A stretch of 64,000 nt of DNA from Bifidobacterium criceti (GTDB lineage: Bacteria; Actinomycetota; Actinomycetes; Actinomycetales; Bifidobacteriaceae), in assembly GCF_002286935.1 (NCBI RefSeq), contig NZ_MVOH01000008.1:62001-126000 (forward strand). The letters are read 5' to 3'. The translations under genes were made by a program, and so were the position numbers. The notes below the pieces were generated by a model that was not told where the DNA came from, did not search any database, and worked only from the letters and a program-made list of their open reading frames with translations. Of this stretch, positions 1-8,314 are shown piece after piece. Positions within the stretch are counted from its first letter, which is position 1. The number at the start of each line of letters is the position of its first letter.

Positions 1-446
1 AGATCATCAAGGACGGCAAGGTGCAGCACGTCGCGCTCGGTGTCACGATCAAGAACACGACCGTGACGGCGGACGGCGTCACGCGCGCCGGCACCGAAGT
101 GCAGTCGCTCGTCTCGGGCGGCCCCGCGGAGAAGGCGGGCATCGTCAAGGGCGATGTCATCATCGCCTACAACGGCCTGTCGGTGGCGAACAACTATTCG
201 CTCCTCGGCTTCGTGCGCGCCGCATCGATGGGATCGACGGCGAAGCTCACGATCGTGCGTGACGGCAAGGTCATGGACGTCAACGTCAAGTTCGACAAGG
301 CCGAGCAGGACGTCAACGGTTCTTCGAACGGCAACAGCCAGCAGCAACAGCGGCAGGAGGAGGAACAGCGCCGCCAGCAGCAGGAGCAGCAGGACAATCG
401 CGACCGTGGCAACGGCGGTGTGTTCGACCCGTTCGGCCTGTGGTAA
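1..446 (+). CDS. C-terminal part of an HtrA/DegP-type serine protease (PDZ domain), 5' end outside window
   Basis: The frame is open from base 3, so this is the 3' end of a longer gene. The first ~90 residues read as a PDZ domain: a ligand-loop-like LGV, then GGPAEKAGIVKGD (the helix/strand pattern of PDZ repeats) and a closing strand TAKLTIVRDGK. After the PDZ comes a low-complexity tail rich in Q, E, R and N (runs of Gln at bases 340-400) that ends at TAA 444-446. In this family the PDZ follows a membrane-anchored trypsin-like protease domain that degrades or refolds misfolded extracytoplasmic proteins. The protease domain itself is not visible here, so the assignment rests on the PDZ and the usual domain order. 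A strong terminator follows. Confidence 0.8.
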   Translation, partial: IIKDGKVQHVALGVTIKNTTVTADGVTRAGTEVQSLVSGGPAEKAGIVKGDVIIAYNGLSVANNYSLLGFVRAASMGSTAKLTIVRDGKVMDVNVKFDKAEQDVNGSSNGNSQQQQRQEEEQRRQQQEQQDNRDRGNGGVFDPFGLW

Positions 447-505
447 ACCGCGCACACGTCGCCTGCCTGGCTGAGTGCTTCGGCTGAGCGGGAGGCGGAC
501 TGTGG

Positions 506-543
506 ACGCCGGACAGCGTGATTCGCGCTGTCCGGCGTTTTTT
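506..543 (+). terminator. Rho-independent terminator after the HtrA-type gene
   Basis: A perfect 13-bp stem (ACGCCGGACAGCG 506-518 with its complement 526-538), 7-nt loop, followed by a run of T to 543. The remaining bases to 754 hold a second, bulged GC-rich hairpin (about 694-721) and no gene I can support. Confidence 0.9.
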
Positions 544-754
544 GTTACAGTGGGGCACGTTCGTGCCCAGACATGCCGTGCGCGGACGATAACTGAAGAT
601 GAACCTAGCAATCTTTTTACGCCGTGTGTCGTAAGCGCGCCAAGCCGGGCGCCGTGTTCGATGGGCTAACAAGGCGTGAAGCTGACGTTTCGGCACCCGC
701 ATGCGGCAGCATGCCCGGGTGTTGGGAAGACGATACCGAACGTAAGGAGATGCG

Positions 755-2971
755 ATGAGGAAAATCATCGATCTTTGCAAGGCAGTGCCACTGCTTCCGT
801 TGTCACTGCTCGCGGCGATCCCGCTCGCCCTCATTCCTGATTGGCGCCCGTGGGGCCATATCCATGCCGCATTCGACCCTGGCGTCGGCGAGTGGATCGT
901 CATCCTGTTCGTCGCATGGACGATCTATACGAGCATCCGTGAGATGATCGACAGCATCAGGCACGGCCACGTCGGTGTCGACCTGCTCGCGATCGTCGCG
1001 CTCGTCTCGACCGTCTGCGTTCAGCAGTACTGGGCGTCGTGGGCCGTCGTCCTGATGGTCGCGTCCGGTGAGGCGATCGAATCGTATGCGCAGAACAAAG
1101 CGAAAGGCAACCTCACGGCGCTCATCAAGGCGGCGCCGCAGCAGGCGCACGTCGTCACACTGCCTGGCACGGACGCCGGCGGCGCGGATGGCACGGACAC
1201 GAGCGGGGAGGGCTTCCGCAAAGTGCAGCAGGCCGTCGAGGACGCGCAGCGCAGCGGCAAGGCGATCACGGCCGGCAACGGCCATTTTGAGACGGTCCCC
1301 GTCAATGACGTCAAACTCGGTTCCGTGCTGCTCATCCTGCCAGGCGAGATCGTGCCGGTCGACGGCATGCTGCTGTCCGGCACCGCGACCGTCGATCTGA
1401 GCAACATCAACGGCGAACCGGTCCCGCGCACGATCTTCGCGGGTGCGAAGGTGCTGTCCGGTTCGATCAACGGTTCGACGACGATGATGATCCGCACGAC
1501 GTCACTCGCCGCCGACTCGCAATACCAGCAGATCCTCAAACTCGTCTCGTCCGCCGAGGAATCGCGCGCCGCCGTCGTGCGCACGGCCGACATGCTCGCC
1601 GTGCCGTTCACGATCATCTCGTTCGCGATCGCGATCGTCGCGTGGATCGTCTCCGGCACAGGTCTGCGGTTCGCACAGGTGCTCGTGCTCGCGACACCGT
1701 GCCCGCTGCTCATCGCCGCGCCCGTCGCCTACGTCGCCGGCACCGCGCGCCTCGCGAAACGCAAGATCCTCGTCAAATCGCAGGACGTGCTCGAGAACCT
1801 CGGCCGCGTCACGCATGTCTTCTTCGACAAGACCGGCACGCTCACCGTCAAACAGCCGCAGGTCGTGCGCGTCGAGAAAGCCGCCGGCATCCCCGCCGAC
1901 GTCTCCGAGGACGAGATCCTCATGCTCGCGGGCATCGTCGAAGGGTTCTCGGTGCATGTCCTCGCGAAAGGCATCGTCGAAGCAGGACGCAAGGCGATGG
2001 AACGGCTCGGCCGCCTGCCGAGCTCAAGCGGCAAGACGGCAGCCGGCGTCGACGCCACGCAGCGCACATTGCCGAACCCGAACGAGAACTACCCGGTCGT
2101 CGGCAACGTGTCCGAAATCCCCGGCAAAGGCGTGCGCGGCACCGTCGACGGCCACAAGGTCGAGGTCGGCCGGTACGCGTTCGTGACGGAACAGGACATC
2201 GCAAGCCAGGAGGTCCACAACGCCGCCGAAGAGGCGAAGAACGAAAAGGCGATGGAAGCCGCCGACGAAGCGGCCGCCCATCTGTGGCCGGACACGCTCG
2301 AACCGGACGAGATGGCCACCTACATCGCGATTGACGGGCATCTCGCCGCACGTATCGTGCTGCGGGACATCCCCCGCTACAATGCGAAACAGTCAATCGA
2401 GGAACTGCGTGCCCTCGGCGTCAAGGAAGAGACGATGCTCACCGGCGACAAGCAATCGTCGGCGATGATCATCGCGAACGAAGTCGGCATAACCGACGTC
2501 CGCTACGAACTGCTGCCGCAGGACAAGGTCAACGCCGTGCGCGACGCAGCCGAACAGGGGAAGAGCGGCACCGAATCATCGTGGAATCGCGCAGCCGCGA
2601 AACTCCTCGGAGAGCCGATCCACCGTGATGTGACGATGATGGTCGGCGACGGTGTCAACGATTCGCCCGTCCTCGCCGTCGCCGACATCGGCATGGCGAT
2701 GACCGACGGCACGTCGACGGCGGCGTCGGAGTCGGCGGAAGTCGTCATCATGAACGACGACATCGGCGCCGTGCCGACGGGTGTGCGCATCGCGCGCCAG
2801 ACGAAGCAGCGCATGCTGCAGGCCGTGCTCATCGGCATCGCGCTCGCGATCGTCGGCATGGTGTGCGCCGCGTTCAACCTCATCCCGGTCGTCGCAGGCG
2901 CGTTCCTGCAGGAATGCATCGACGTCGTGTCGATTCTGTGGGCGCTCACCGCACTGTTCGACCGCAAATAG
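755..2971 (+). CDS. P1B-type heavy-metal-translocating P-type ATPase
   Basis: 738 residues. It pumps a metal cation across the membrane at the cost of ATP. Seen: the transmembrane metal motif TPCPLL (C316), the phosphorylation motif DKTGTLT (D358), the hinge GDGVNDSP (D632), and a MLTGD motif. The N-terminus goes straight into membrane segments; there is no CxxC metal-binding domain in front. AAGGAG ends 8 nt before the ATG. Two motifs depart from the family norm: the actuator loop reads NGEP (N219-G220-E221) where TGE is usual, and the nucleotide-domain SEHPLA motif reads SVHVLA (H401-V402). An Ala/Glu-rich insert of ~40 residues (EEAKNEKAMEAADEAAAHL) sits in the nucleotide-binding domain. 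The metal cannot be read from sequence; CPC/CP-type members move Cu, Zn, Cd or Co. No metal sensor gene is adjacent. Confidence 0.88.
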   Translation: MRKIIDLCKAVPLLPLSLLAAIPLALIPDWRPWGHIHAAFDPGVGEWIVILFVAWTIYTSIREMIDSIRHGHVGVDLLAIVALVSTVCVQQYWASWAVVLMVASGEAIESYAQNKAKGNLTALIKAAPQQAHVVTLPGTDAGGADGTDTSGEGFRKVQQAVEDAQRSGKAITAGNGHFETVPVNDVKLGSVLLILPGEIVPVDGMLLSGTATVDLSNINGEPVPRTIFAGAKVLSGSINGSTTMMIRTTSLAADSQYQQILKLVSSAEESRAAVVRTADMLAVPFTIISFAIAIVAWIVSGTGLRFAQVLVLATPCPLLIAAPVAYVAGTARLAKRKILVKSQDVLENLGRVTHVFFDKTGTLTVKQPQVVRVEKAAGIPADVSEDEILMLAGIVEGFSVHVLAKGIVEAGRKAMERLGRLPSSSGKTAAGVDATQRTLPNPNENYPVVGNVSEIPGKGVRGTVDGHKVEVGRYAFVTEQDIASQEVHNAAEEAKNEKAMEAADEAAAHLWPDTLEPDEMATYIAIDGHLAARIVLRDIPRYNAKQSIEELRALGVKEETMLTGDKQSSAMIIANEVGITDVRYELLPQDKVNAVRDAAEQGKSGTESSWNRAAAKLLGEPIHRDVTMMVGDGVNDSPVLAVADIGMAMTDGTSTAASESAEVVIMNDDIGAVPTGVRIARQTKQRMLQAVLIGIALAIVGMVCAAFNLIPVVAGAFLQECIDVVSILWALTALFDRK

Positions 2972-3092
2972 ATTGTTCGACCGGCAAAATAAGTACGTGC
3001 CGCACTCACTGGGCAGTCCGGGCGGGCTGCGTGGCCTGCTCAGACTGCGCGTCCCCTTGCCCCGATCGCGTCGTCGTCTCCGCGACCGTCGC

Positions 3093-4331
3093 CTATGATT
3101 CGGCGGCTGTCTGTCCGCCTTCGTCGGCGATGACGGCGCCGATCACCGTCGCGAGCTCGCTCAGCAGATCGTTGCGGCCGCACGCGTTCGACAGGATCGC
3201 GAGGACGTAGCCCCGTGGGTGCGCCTCAAGGTCGCCCGCGCCCGCAGGCAGCACGATGCCGGCATCATTGAGCGCGTACAGGTTGCCTTCGCCATAGATC
3301 CAGCCGGCCTTCGAATACACTTGCTCACGCTCGTCGTGCGCCATCTGGATCGACGAGTTGAGCGAACCGCGCATCTGCTGCGCGAGCCATGCGCGCGCGT
3401 CCTGTGACGCGGCAGGCGTACCGTCCGTCTTCGTCGGCGCCGTGTCCGAGAACAGGTAGTCATATCCGAGCACCCACAGACGCGCGAGGTCGGTCGCCGT
3501 GAGGAACGTGTAATGGCCGTTGAGCGCATCGCCGAACGTGTACCCTGACGTCCACGTCGTGAACGGCGCCGAACCGTACCGTTCGAACAACGACTTGTAT
3601 GCATCGTTATCGGACACGGTGAGCGTCGCCGTGATGAGACGGTTGAGATAGGCGGCGTCCGCGTTCGCGCTCGCCGCGGCGGCGTCGAGGTCGACCGCGC
3701 CCGTCTGCGCGAGCGACAGGATATACGGTGCCTTGATCGACGACGCCGAATACCGTGGCACGTTCCCATACGACGTGACGGCGGCGCCCGTGTGCATATC
3801 GACGACCGCGAACGACACCTCATATCCTTCCTCATGGAACGCGCTCACCGCATGCTGCAGCTGCGCGTAGGCGGTGTCCGTGAGCGAAAGTCCCACGGCG
3901 GACAGCGCACTCGCGCCATCCGCGTTCCGTAGATTCGTGAACGCCGCGTGCACGACCTGTGTCAGATTCGGCGCGACGACCGTTTTCTCGATATCGCTGT
4001 CATTCTGCTGCGGTGTGGCGTTGGTGTCCGCATCCGTCGTGTGTGCCGCGACGGGCGCATGCGTCGACGTTGGGGAGTGCGCGGCGCTCGCGGTGCCGTC
4101 GCCGAAGACGCCGACCGCGCCCGCGCTGAGTGTCGCACACGCCGCGACGACCGTCGACGCAATCGCGATACCCTTCCATTTCGCGATCGATTTGCGGTGT
4201 TGGGTGATCGACGCGTCGAATTGCGCATCCGTCAAAGGAACGTCGCGCCATTTGGGGATTCTCCCACGCTTCGTCGTCTTCGTCTGCATCCGGCGTACCC
4301 GTTTCTGCACAGTTGTCGCGTTTTCGCGCAT
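3093..4331 (-). CDS. Membrane-anchored serine hydrolase of the class A beta-lactamase/penicillin-binding fold
   Basis: 412 residues from ATG 4331, chosen because GGAAAAG lies just upstream; the frame stays open to an ATG at 4406, and an ATG at 4289 is also possible. A basic cytoplasmic N-terminus (KTTKRGRIPKWRD) is followed by one membrane segment (GIAIASTVVAACATLSAGAVG) and a Ser/Thr/Ala-rich linker. The outer domain has the three motifs of active-site serine hydrolases: SSIK (SxxK, S197/K200), SDN in TVSDNDAY, and KAG in SKAGWIYG where KTG is usual. This may be a cell-wall enzyme or a beta-lactamase-like protein; real beta-lactam hydrolysis cannot be claimed. It lies downstream of fprA on the same strand but past a terminator. 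Confidence 0.8.
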   Translation of the reverse strand: MRENATTVQKRVRRMQTKTTKRGRIPKWRDVPLTDAQFDASITQHRKSIAKWKGIAIASTVVAACATLSAGAVGVFGDGTASAAHSPTSTHAPVAAHTTDADTNATPQQNDSDIEKTVVAPNLTQVVHAAFTNLRNADGASALSAVGLSLTDTAYAQLQHAVSAFHEEGYEVSFAVVDMHTGAAVTSYGNVPRYSASSIKAPYILSLAQTGAVDLDAAAASANADAAYLNRLITATLTVSDNDAYKSLFERYGSAPFTTWTSGYTFGDALNGHYTFLTATDLARLWVLGYDYLFSDTAPTKTDGTPAASQDARAWLAQQMRGSLNSSIQMAHDEREQVYSKAGWIYGEGNLYALNDAGIVLPAGAGDLEAHPRGYVLAILSNACGRNDLLSELATVIGAVIADEGGQTAAES

Positions 4332-4432
4332 GCTTTTCCGCGCAGCATTATAAGGCGTCCCTTCGGCAACGATGCCGTCCGCACATGGCACGTCCACACA
4401 TCGCACACGTATGGCATGACTGCATATGCGAA

Positions 4433-4464
4433 GTGGTGGGGATCCGGAACCGGATCCCCACCAC
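4433..4464 (-). terminator. Terminator downstream of fprA
   Basis: A perfect 15-bp inverted repeat (GTGGTGGGGATCCGG, 2-nt centre AA, and its complement). It lies 54 nt past the fprA stop and separates fprA from the serine hydrolase gene. Only a weak T-rich stretch follows on the minus strand. Confidence 0.7.
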
Positions 4465-4517
4465 CGTCATCTGTCGATCATCTGCCGACCATGCGCGCGC
4501 CGTGTGCGCTCATGGTG

Positions 4518-5963
4518 CTATTCGCCGTGGGCGAGACGACGGAACTCGTCGGGCTCGATGACCTTCTTGTGTTCGCGTCCTTCCTTCGCTCCTTCGGCAC
4601 GTTCGTACGCGTCGACGCGCTTCCAGCCGGCGAAGTCGATCGGACGCACGCCGCGTTCCGCGAGCAGACGGTCGATTGATTCGGGGTCACGGTCAGGGGC
4701 GAGACGGCCGTCCTCCTTGTTCTTCGCAAGGTCTTCGAGCATCGCCGTGACGATCATCAGCGCATCCGACTTCGTCGAACCGATGAGGCCGACGGGGCCG
4801 CGCTTCGCCCAACCGGTCGCATACAGGCGTTCGCGGATCTCGCCATCAGCCGCGTCGACGGTGATGCGGCCGTCGCCGTTCGCGTTCGCGAGGTGCGCGC
4901 CCTGCTCGTCATAGGCGATGCCGGGAACCGATTCCGGCTTGTAACCGATCGCATGGTAGACGGCCTGCACCGGATAATCGGTGAACTCGCCGGTGCGCGT
5001 CATCCGGCCGTTCGCCGACGTTTCCGTACGTTCGACGCGGATGCCGCACACCTTGCCGTCCTCGCCGAGGACCTCGGTCGGCGCGGAGTTGAAATGGATG
5101 TAATACTTACGGTCAGCGGGATTGCCTTCGAAGTCGACGTCGCCGTCATCCTCCATGTCCTCGGCCATCTCGCGGATCGCGAACAATTCCTCGACCATCT
5201 GGCGTGTGAGCTTGTCCTTGCCGGCCTCCTCGATCGTCTCGTCGTCAAGGTCGAAATCGTCCTCGTCGATGATGAGCTGCACACCCGGCAGTTTCTCCAT
5301 CTCACGCAGCTCCTGGACGGAGAACTTCGCCTGCGCGACGCCACGTCGGATGAACAGATGCAGCGTCTTCGCCTTGTTGCGCTTGATGCCCTCGTACACG
5401 TTGTCGGGAATGTCGGTGCGCGCCTTGAGGTCGTCGGCGTTGCGCATGAGCTCGCGTGCGACATCCATCGCGACGTTGCCGCCACCGATGACGGCGACCT
5501 CCTCGGCCTGGAGCGGCCATTCGCGTACGCCCGTCGGATACCCGTCATACCATTCGACGAATTTCGCGGCGCCATAGACGCCGTCGTAATCGGCACCCGG
5601 CAGATTGAGCGGCTTGTCCTTGATCGCACCGGTCGCGAACAGGACGGCATCGTAACGCTCAAGCAGGTCGTCGAGCGTCACATCCTTGCCGAACTCGACA
5701 TCGCAATACAAATGGATGTTCGGATTGTCGAGCGTCTTCTCAAGCGCGGACGCGATGAACTTGATCGACGGATGGTCAGGCGCGACGCCATAGCGCACAA
5801 GACCGAACGGAACCGGCAGCTTCTCGAACAAGTCGATGCGCGCGTTCGCGCCCAGACCCAGCCCCTCACCCAACTTGGCGAGCTGGCGGAGGAAGATATC
5901 GGAGGAATACACGCCGGCAGGGCCGGCGCCAATGACGGCAATACGAAGTTCAGAATTAGTCAC
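4518..5963 (-). CDS. fprA: Ferredoxin--NADP+ reductase, FprA/adrenodoxin-reductase type
   Basis: 481 residues. A flavoprotein that moves electrons between NADPH and ferredoxin. Seen: an FAD dinucleotide fold at the N-terminus (AVIGAGPAGVYSSD), the family LPVPFGLVRYGVAPDH stretch (residues ~50-65), a second Rossmann motif VAVIGGGNVAMDVARELMR for NADPH, and GWAKRGPVGLIG for the C-terminal FAD contact. The length fits the family. The start is GTG 5963; no Shine-Dalgarno is visible, but a TACGCT hexamer 8 nt before it would allow a leaderless message. It is divergent from htpX. Confidence 0.93.
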   Translation of the reverse strand: MTNSELRIAVIGAGPAGVYSSDIFLRQLAKLGEGLGLGANARIDLFEKLPVPFGLVRYGVAPDHPSIKFIASALEKTLDNPNIHLYCDVEFGKDVTLDDLLERYDAVLFATGAIKDKPLNLPGADYDGVYGAAKFVEWYDGYPTGVREWPLQAEEVAVIGGGNVAMDVARELMRNADDLKARTDIPDNVYEGIKRNKAKTLHLFIRRGVAQAKFSVQELREMEKLPGVQLIIDEDDFDLDDETIEEAGKDKLTRQMVEELFAIREMAEDMEDDGDVDFEGNPADRKYYIHFNSAPTEVLGEDGKVCGIRVERTETSANGRMTRTGEFTDYPVQAVYHAIGYKPESVPGIAYDEQGAHLANANGDGRITVDAADGEIRERLYATGWAKRGPVGLIGSTKSDALMIVTAMLEDLAKNKEDGRLAPDRDPESIDRLLAERGVRPIDFAGWKRVDAYERAEGAKEGREHKKVIEPDEFRRLAHGE

Positions 5964-6027
5964 GGCATACCAGCGTAGCCGATATGCGCGAACGATGGAA
6001 GAGGGAGGGGGGACGGATGGGCACCTG

Positions 6028-6033
6028 TAGACT
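6028..6033 (+). promoter_or_regulatory. -10 hexamer placed for a leaderless htpX transcript
   Basis: TAGACT followed by 7 nt and then the htpX ATG. With a transcription start 6-8 nt after the -10, the message would begin at or next to the ATG. No Shine-Dalgarno occurs in the 7 nt between. Confidence 0.5.
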
Positions 6034-6040
6034 TGGGCGT

Positions 6041-7000
6041 ATGAACGGCAAACTACGGGTGCACAACCACTACAACGGCTTGAAAACGGCGATACTGTTC
6101 GCGATCATGTGGGCGATCATCATGGTCATCTGGTGGGCGACGGGCGCCTATGTGGACACGCTCGTCTACTACGTGGCGATCGGATTGGGCATGTCCTTCG
6201 TCTCGTACTGGTTCTCGGACAAGCTCGCGATCGCGTCGATGCACGCGCAGCCGGTCACCGAAGCGCAGGCGCCGCAACTGTACGCGATCGTGCGCGAACT
6301 GTCGCAGACGGCTGGCAAACCGATGCCACGCATCTACATCGCGCCCACTGAAACGCCGAACGCGTTCGCGACGGGACGCAACGAGCGCCACGCAGCCGTC
6401 TGCTGCACGCAAGGCATCATGCGCATCCTCGACTACCGTGAGATGCGCGGCGTGCTCGGCCACGAACTCATGCACGTGTACAACAGGGACATCCGCACAT
6501 CCGCGATCGCCGGCGCGATGGCGACCGTCATCACCTACCTCGGCTATTCGCTCATGTACTTCGGCAATTCGACGCGCAACGACCGCGACTCCGACAACGG
6601 CGCGGGCATGCTCGGCGCGCTCGGCGCCGTCATCAGCATGGTGCTCGCGCCGATCGCGGCGTCGCTCATCCAAATGGCGATCTCACGTACGCGCGAATAC
6701 GACGCGGACGAGGACGGCAGTGTGCTCACCGGGGATCCGAACGCGCTTGCGAGCGCACTGTACAAGATCCAGTACGGCATCGCGCAGAATCCGATGCCGC
6801 AGACGGCGACCGACCAATCGACGGCCGCGATGATGATCGAATCCCCATTCTCGGCGAAGGGGTTCTCGCGTCTGTTCTCGACGCATCCGCCGACCGAGGA
6901 CCGCATCGCGCGCCTGCGGCAGATGGCGGCCGACATGGGCGCTCCAGGCATCGCGGATGGCGATGGGCTCGCGCAGGTCGCACGCAACGGACGCGCGTGA
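6041..7000 (+). CDS. htpX: Membrane metalloprotease HtpX (M48 family)
   Basis: 319 residues from ATG 6041. It degrades damaged membrane proteins. Seen: two N-terminal membrane segments, the zinc motif HELMH in GVLGHELMHVYNRD, a downstream pair of membrane helices (residues ~160-215), and the third zinc ligand in SRTREYDADE. The C-terminus has the family FSRLFSTHPPTEDRI. The start MNGKLRVHNHYNG matches the usual HtpX N-terminus. An ATG at 6017 has a better ribosome-binding site (GGGAGGGG) but would add eight atypical residues, so I prefer 6041 read from a leaderless message. Confidence 0.92.
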   Translation: MNGKLRVHNHYNGLKTAILFAIMWAIIMVIWWATGAYVDTLVYYVAIGLGMSFVSYWFSDKLAIASMHAQPVTEAQAPQLYAIVRELSQTAGKPMPRIYIAPTETPNAFATGRNERHAAVCCTQGIMRILDYREMRGVLGHELMHVYNRDIRTSAIAGAMATVITYLGYSLMYFGNSTRNDRDSDNGAGMLGALGAVISMVLAPIAASLIQMAISRTREYDADEDGSVLTGDPNALASALYKIQYGIAQNPMPQTATDQSTAAMMIESPFSAKGFSRLFSTHPPTEDRIARLRQMAADMGAPGIADGDGLAQVARNGRA

Positions 7001-7085
7001 ATCGTGGTGATGTGCGGACAGATGGGTGCGCGTTTGGTGTGGGCTGTGGTAAGGTAGCTCATGGTGGTCGACATGGCGGCCGCAT

Positions 7086-7159
7086 GCGGATGTAGTTCAT
7101 CGGTAGAACGAAAGCTTCCCAAGCTTTAAAGGCGGGTTCGACTCCCGTCATCCGCTCCA
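7086..7159 (+). tRNA. tRNA-Gly (CCC)
   Basis: Acceptor stem GCGGATG pairs with CATCCGC. D-arm GTTC-ATCGGTA-GAAC, anticodon stem AAAGC/GCTTT with loop TTCCCAA (anticodon CCC, reads GGG), and T-arm GGCGGGTTCGACTCCCGTC. The CCA end is encoded (7157-7159). A terminator follows at once, so it is a single-gene transcript. A TAAGGT (7050-7055) with upstream TG is a likely -10. Confidence 0.96.
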
Positions 7160-7163
7160 CTCG

Positions 7164-7198
7164 AAAACGGCTGATTTCCAACGGAATCAGCCGTTTTT
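7164..7198 (+). terminator. Terminator of the tRNA-Gly transcript
   Basis: A 13-bp stem AAAACGGCTGATT / AATCAGCCGTTTT, 8-nt loop, then a T run. Confidence 0.9.
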
Positions 7199-7227
7199 GC
7201 GTCTGTGTACGCGGTGTACAACGTGAA

Positions 7228-7411
7228 CGTCGTGCGATGCCCGATATGTGCGGTCGTACGTCAGAATCGGGCTGCCAGCGTCGTGCGTTGCCGCAGAGTG
7301 CGGTGGGGCACGACACAGGCGCAGTGGTTCCGTCGTGCGGTGCCGTTGTTGTGCGGTCGCGCGTCGTAAACACAGGTGTCAGCGTCGTGCGATACCCGAT
7401 ATGTGCGGTCG
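7228..7411 (+). repeat. Two 29-nt direct repeats in the tRNA-SRAP gap
   Basis: The 29-nt copies at 7228-7256 and 7383-7411 differ at one base; both carry CCGATATGTGCGGTCG. Between them are looser units built on CGTCGTGCG and TGCGGT. They form the only visible structure in the ~270-nt gap before the SRAP gene. Confidence 0.7.
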
Positions 7412-7457
7412 CGCGACGCCTACAGGCGATATGCGCAGCGCAGCCGCGCGCACGAGG

Positions 7458-7463
7458 TACCGT
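7458..7463 (+). promoter_or_regulatory. -10 hexamer placed for a leaderless SRAP transcript
   Basis: TACCGT, 6 nt, then ATG 7470. No Shine-Dalgarno lies between. Confidence 0.5.
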
Positions 7464-7469
7464 GAAACC

Positions 7470-8195
7470 ATGTGTGCGCATTATGTGGGATTGGCGGATG
7501 AGGAAATCGACGCGCTTGTCGCGCGGTTGAGCGGCGAACGGCACGAACGGGTCGTAAAACAGGTCCCGGAACCGAAAATCGCCGAATACGAGCAACGTGA
7601 GCTTGATTATCCGGATCCGGTGGAGCACAGGGCGCGCACAGAGGTGGAGGACAGTGCGCACACAGAGCGTGAATGGATCGACGTGTATCCGAAGCACGTG
7701 TCACCTGTCATTGTGCCGACGTTCGATACCGCGGTCGGCGTCGCGCAGTTCGAACCCGGCGCGCTCGAATGTGCCGATCTCACGTGGGGATACAGTTCGC
7801 AGTGGAATCCGCGTCCGATGTTCAATACGCGCATCGAAAGCGCGGACAAGCCGATATGGCGCGCGTCGATCGAACACGAACGCTGCATCATCGCGTGCCG
7901 ACAGTTCTACGAATCCAGCGGAACGGAGACGCGCGTGAGTGAGCGTACCGGGCGCACGATCAAACAACAGTATGTGTTCACGATTCCGGATATGCCGGTC
8001 ATCTTCATCGGCGGCATCCACAGGGAGCGCGAATATTCGATGGTGACGACGCGCGCGAACGCGGCGATGGCACCCGTGCATCCGCGGATGCCACTTATCC
8101 TGCATCCGACCGAACTCGTGACGTGGCTCGGACCTGACTACATGCGTCTCGCCGACCGCTCCGCCGTGCCGCTCACCGCGCGTCCCGTGCGCTGA
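7470..8195 (+). CDS. SRAP-domain protein (HMCES/YedK family), abasic-site DNA-protein crosslink protein
   Basis: 241 residues. The family forms a stable thiazolidine crosslink with abasic sites in single-stranded DNA through Cys2, protecting stalled forks. The start is fixed by chemistry: ATG 7470 gives Met-Cys-Ala, placing the catalytic Cys at position 2, whereas upstream ATGs would bury it. Other signature positions are visible: NTRIES (the NARxE asparagine), CIIACRQFYES (the PADGFYEW glutamate), and HPRMPLIL (the HxRMP histidine). An insert in the first third (EPKIAEYEQRELDYPDPVE onward) makes it a little longer than E. coli YedK. Confidence 0.9.
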   Translation: MCAHYVGLADEEIDALVARLSGERHERVVKQVPEPKIAEYEQRELDYPDPVEHRARTEVEDSAHTEREWIDVYPKHVSPVIVPTFDTAVGVAQFEPGALECADLTWGYSSQWNPRPMFNTRIESADKPIWRASIEHERCIIACRQFYESSGTETRVSERTGRTIKQQYVFTIPDMPVIFIGGIHREREYSMVTTRANAAMAPVHPRMPLILHPTELVTWLGPDYMRLADRSAVPLTARPVR

Positions 8196-8250
8196 GGGCG
8201 GCCAAAAGAGGTGCCCCGTGATACAGCGATGATTGCACTATGCTGATAGA

Positions 8251-8266
8251 TGTTTCATGTGGAACA
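8251..8266. other. parS-like site
   Basis: TGTTTCATGTGGAACA; its complement TGTTCCACATGAAACA differs at one base from the bacterial parS consensus TGTTCCACGTGAAACA. A second TGAAACA arm follows at 8271-8277. Confidence 0.5.
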
Positions 8267-8314
8267 TGTGTGAAACATCGGTCATACCAACAACGTTCGG
8301 ACAAGGTGAGGAAG

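Noticed and set aside
7086..7159. tRNA-Gly as an integration site for a mobile element
   Set aside because: No integrase gene follows and no second copy of the tRNA 3' end was seen nearby.
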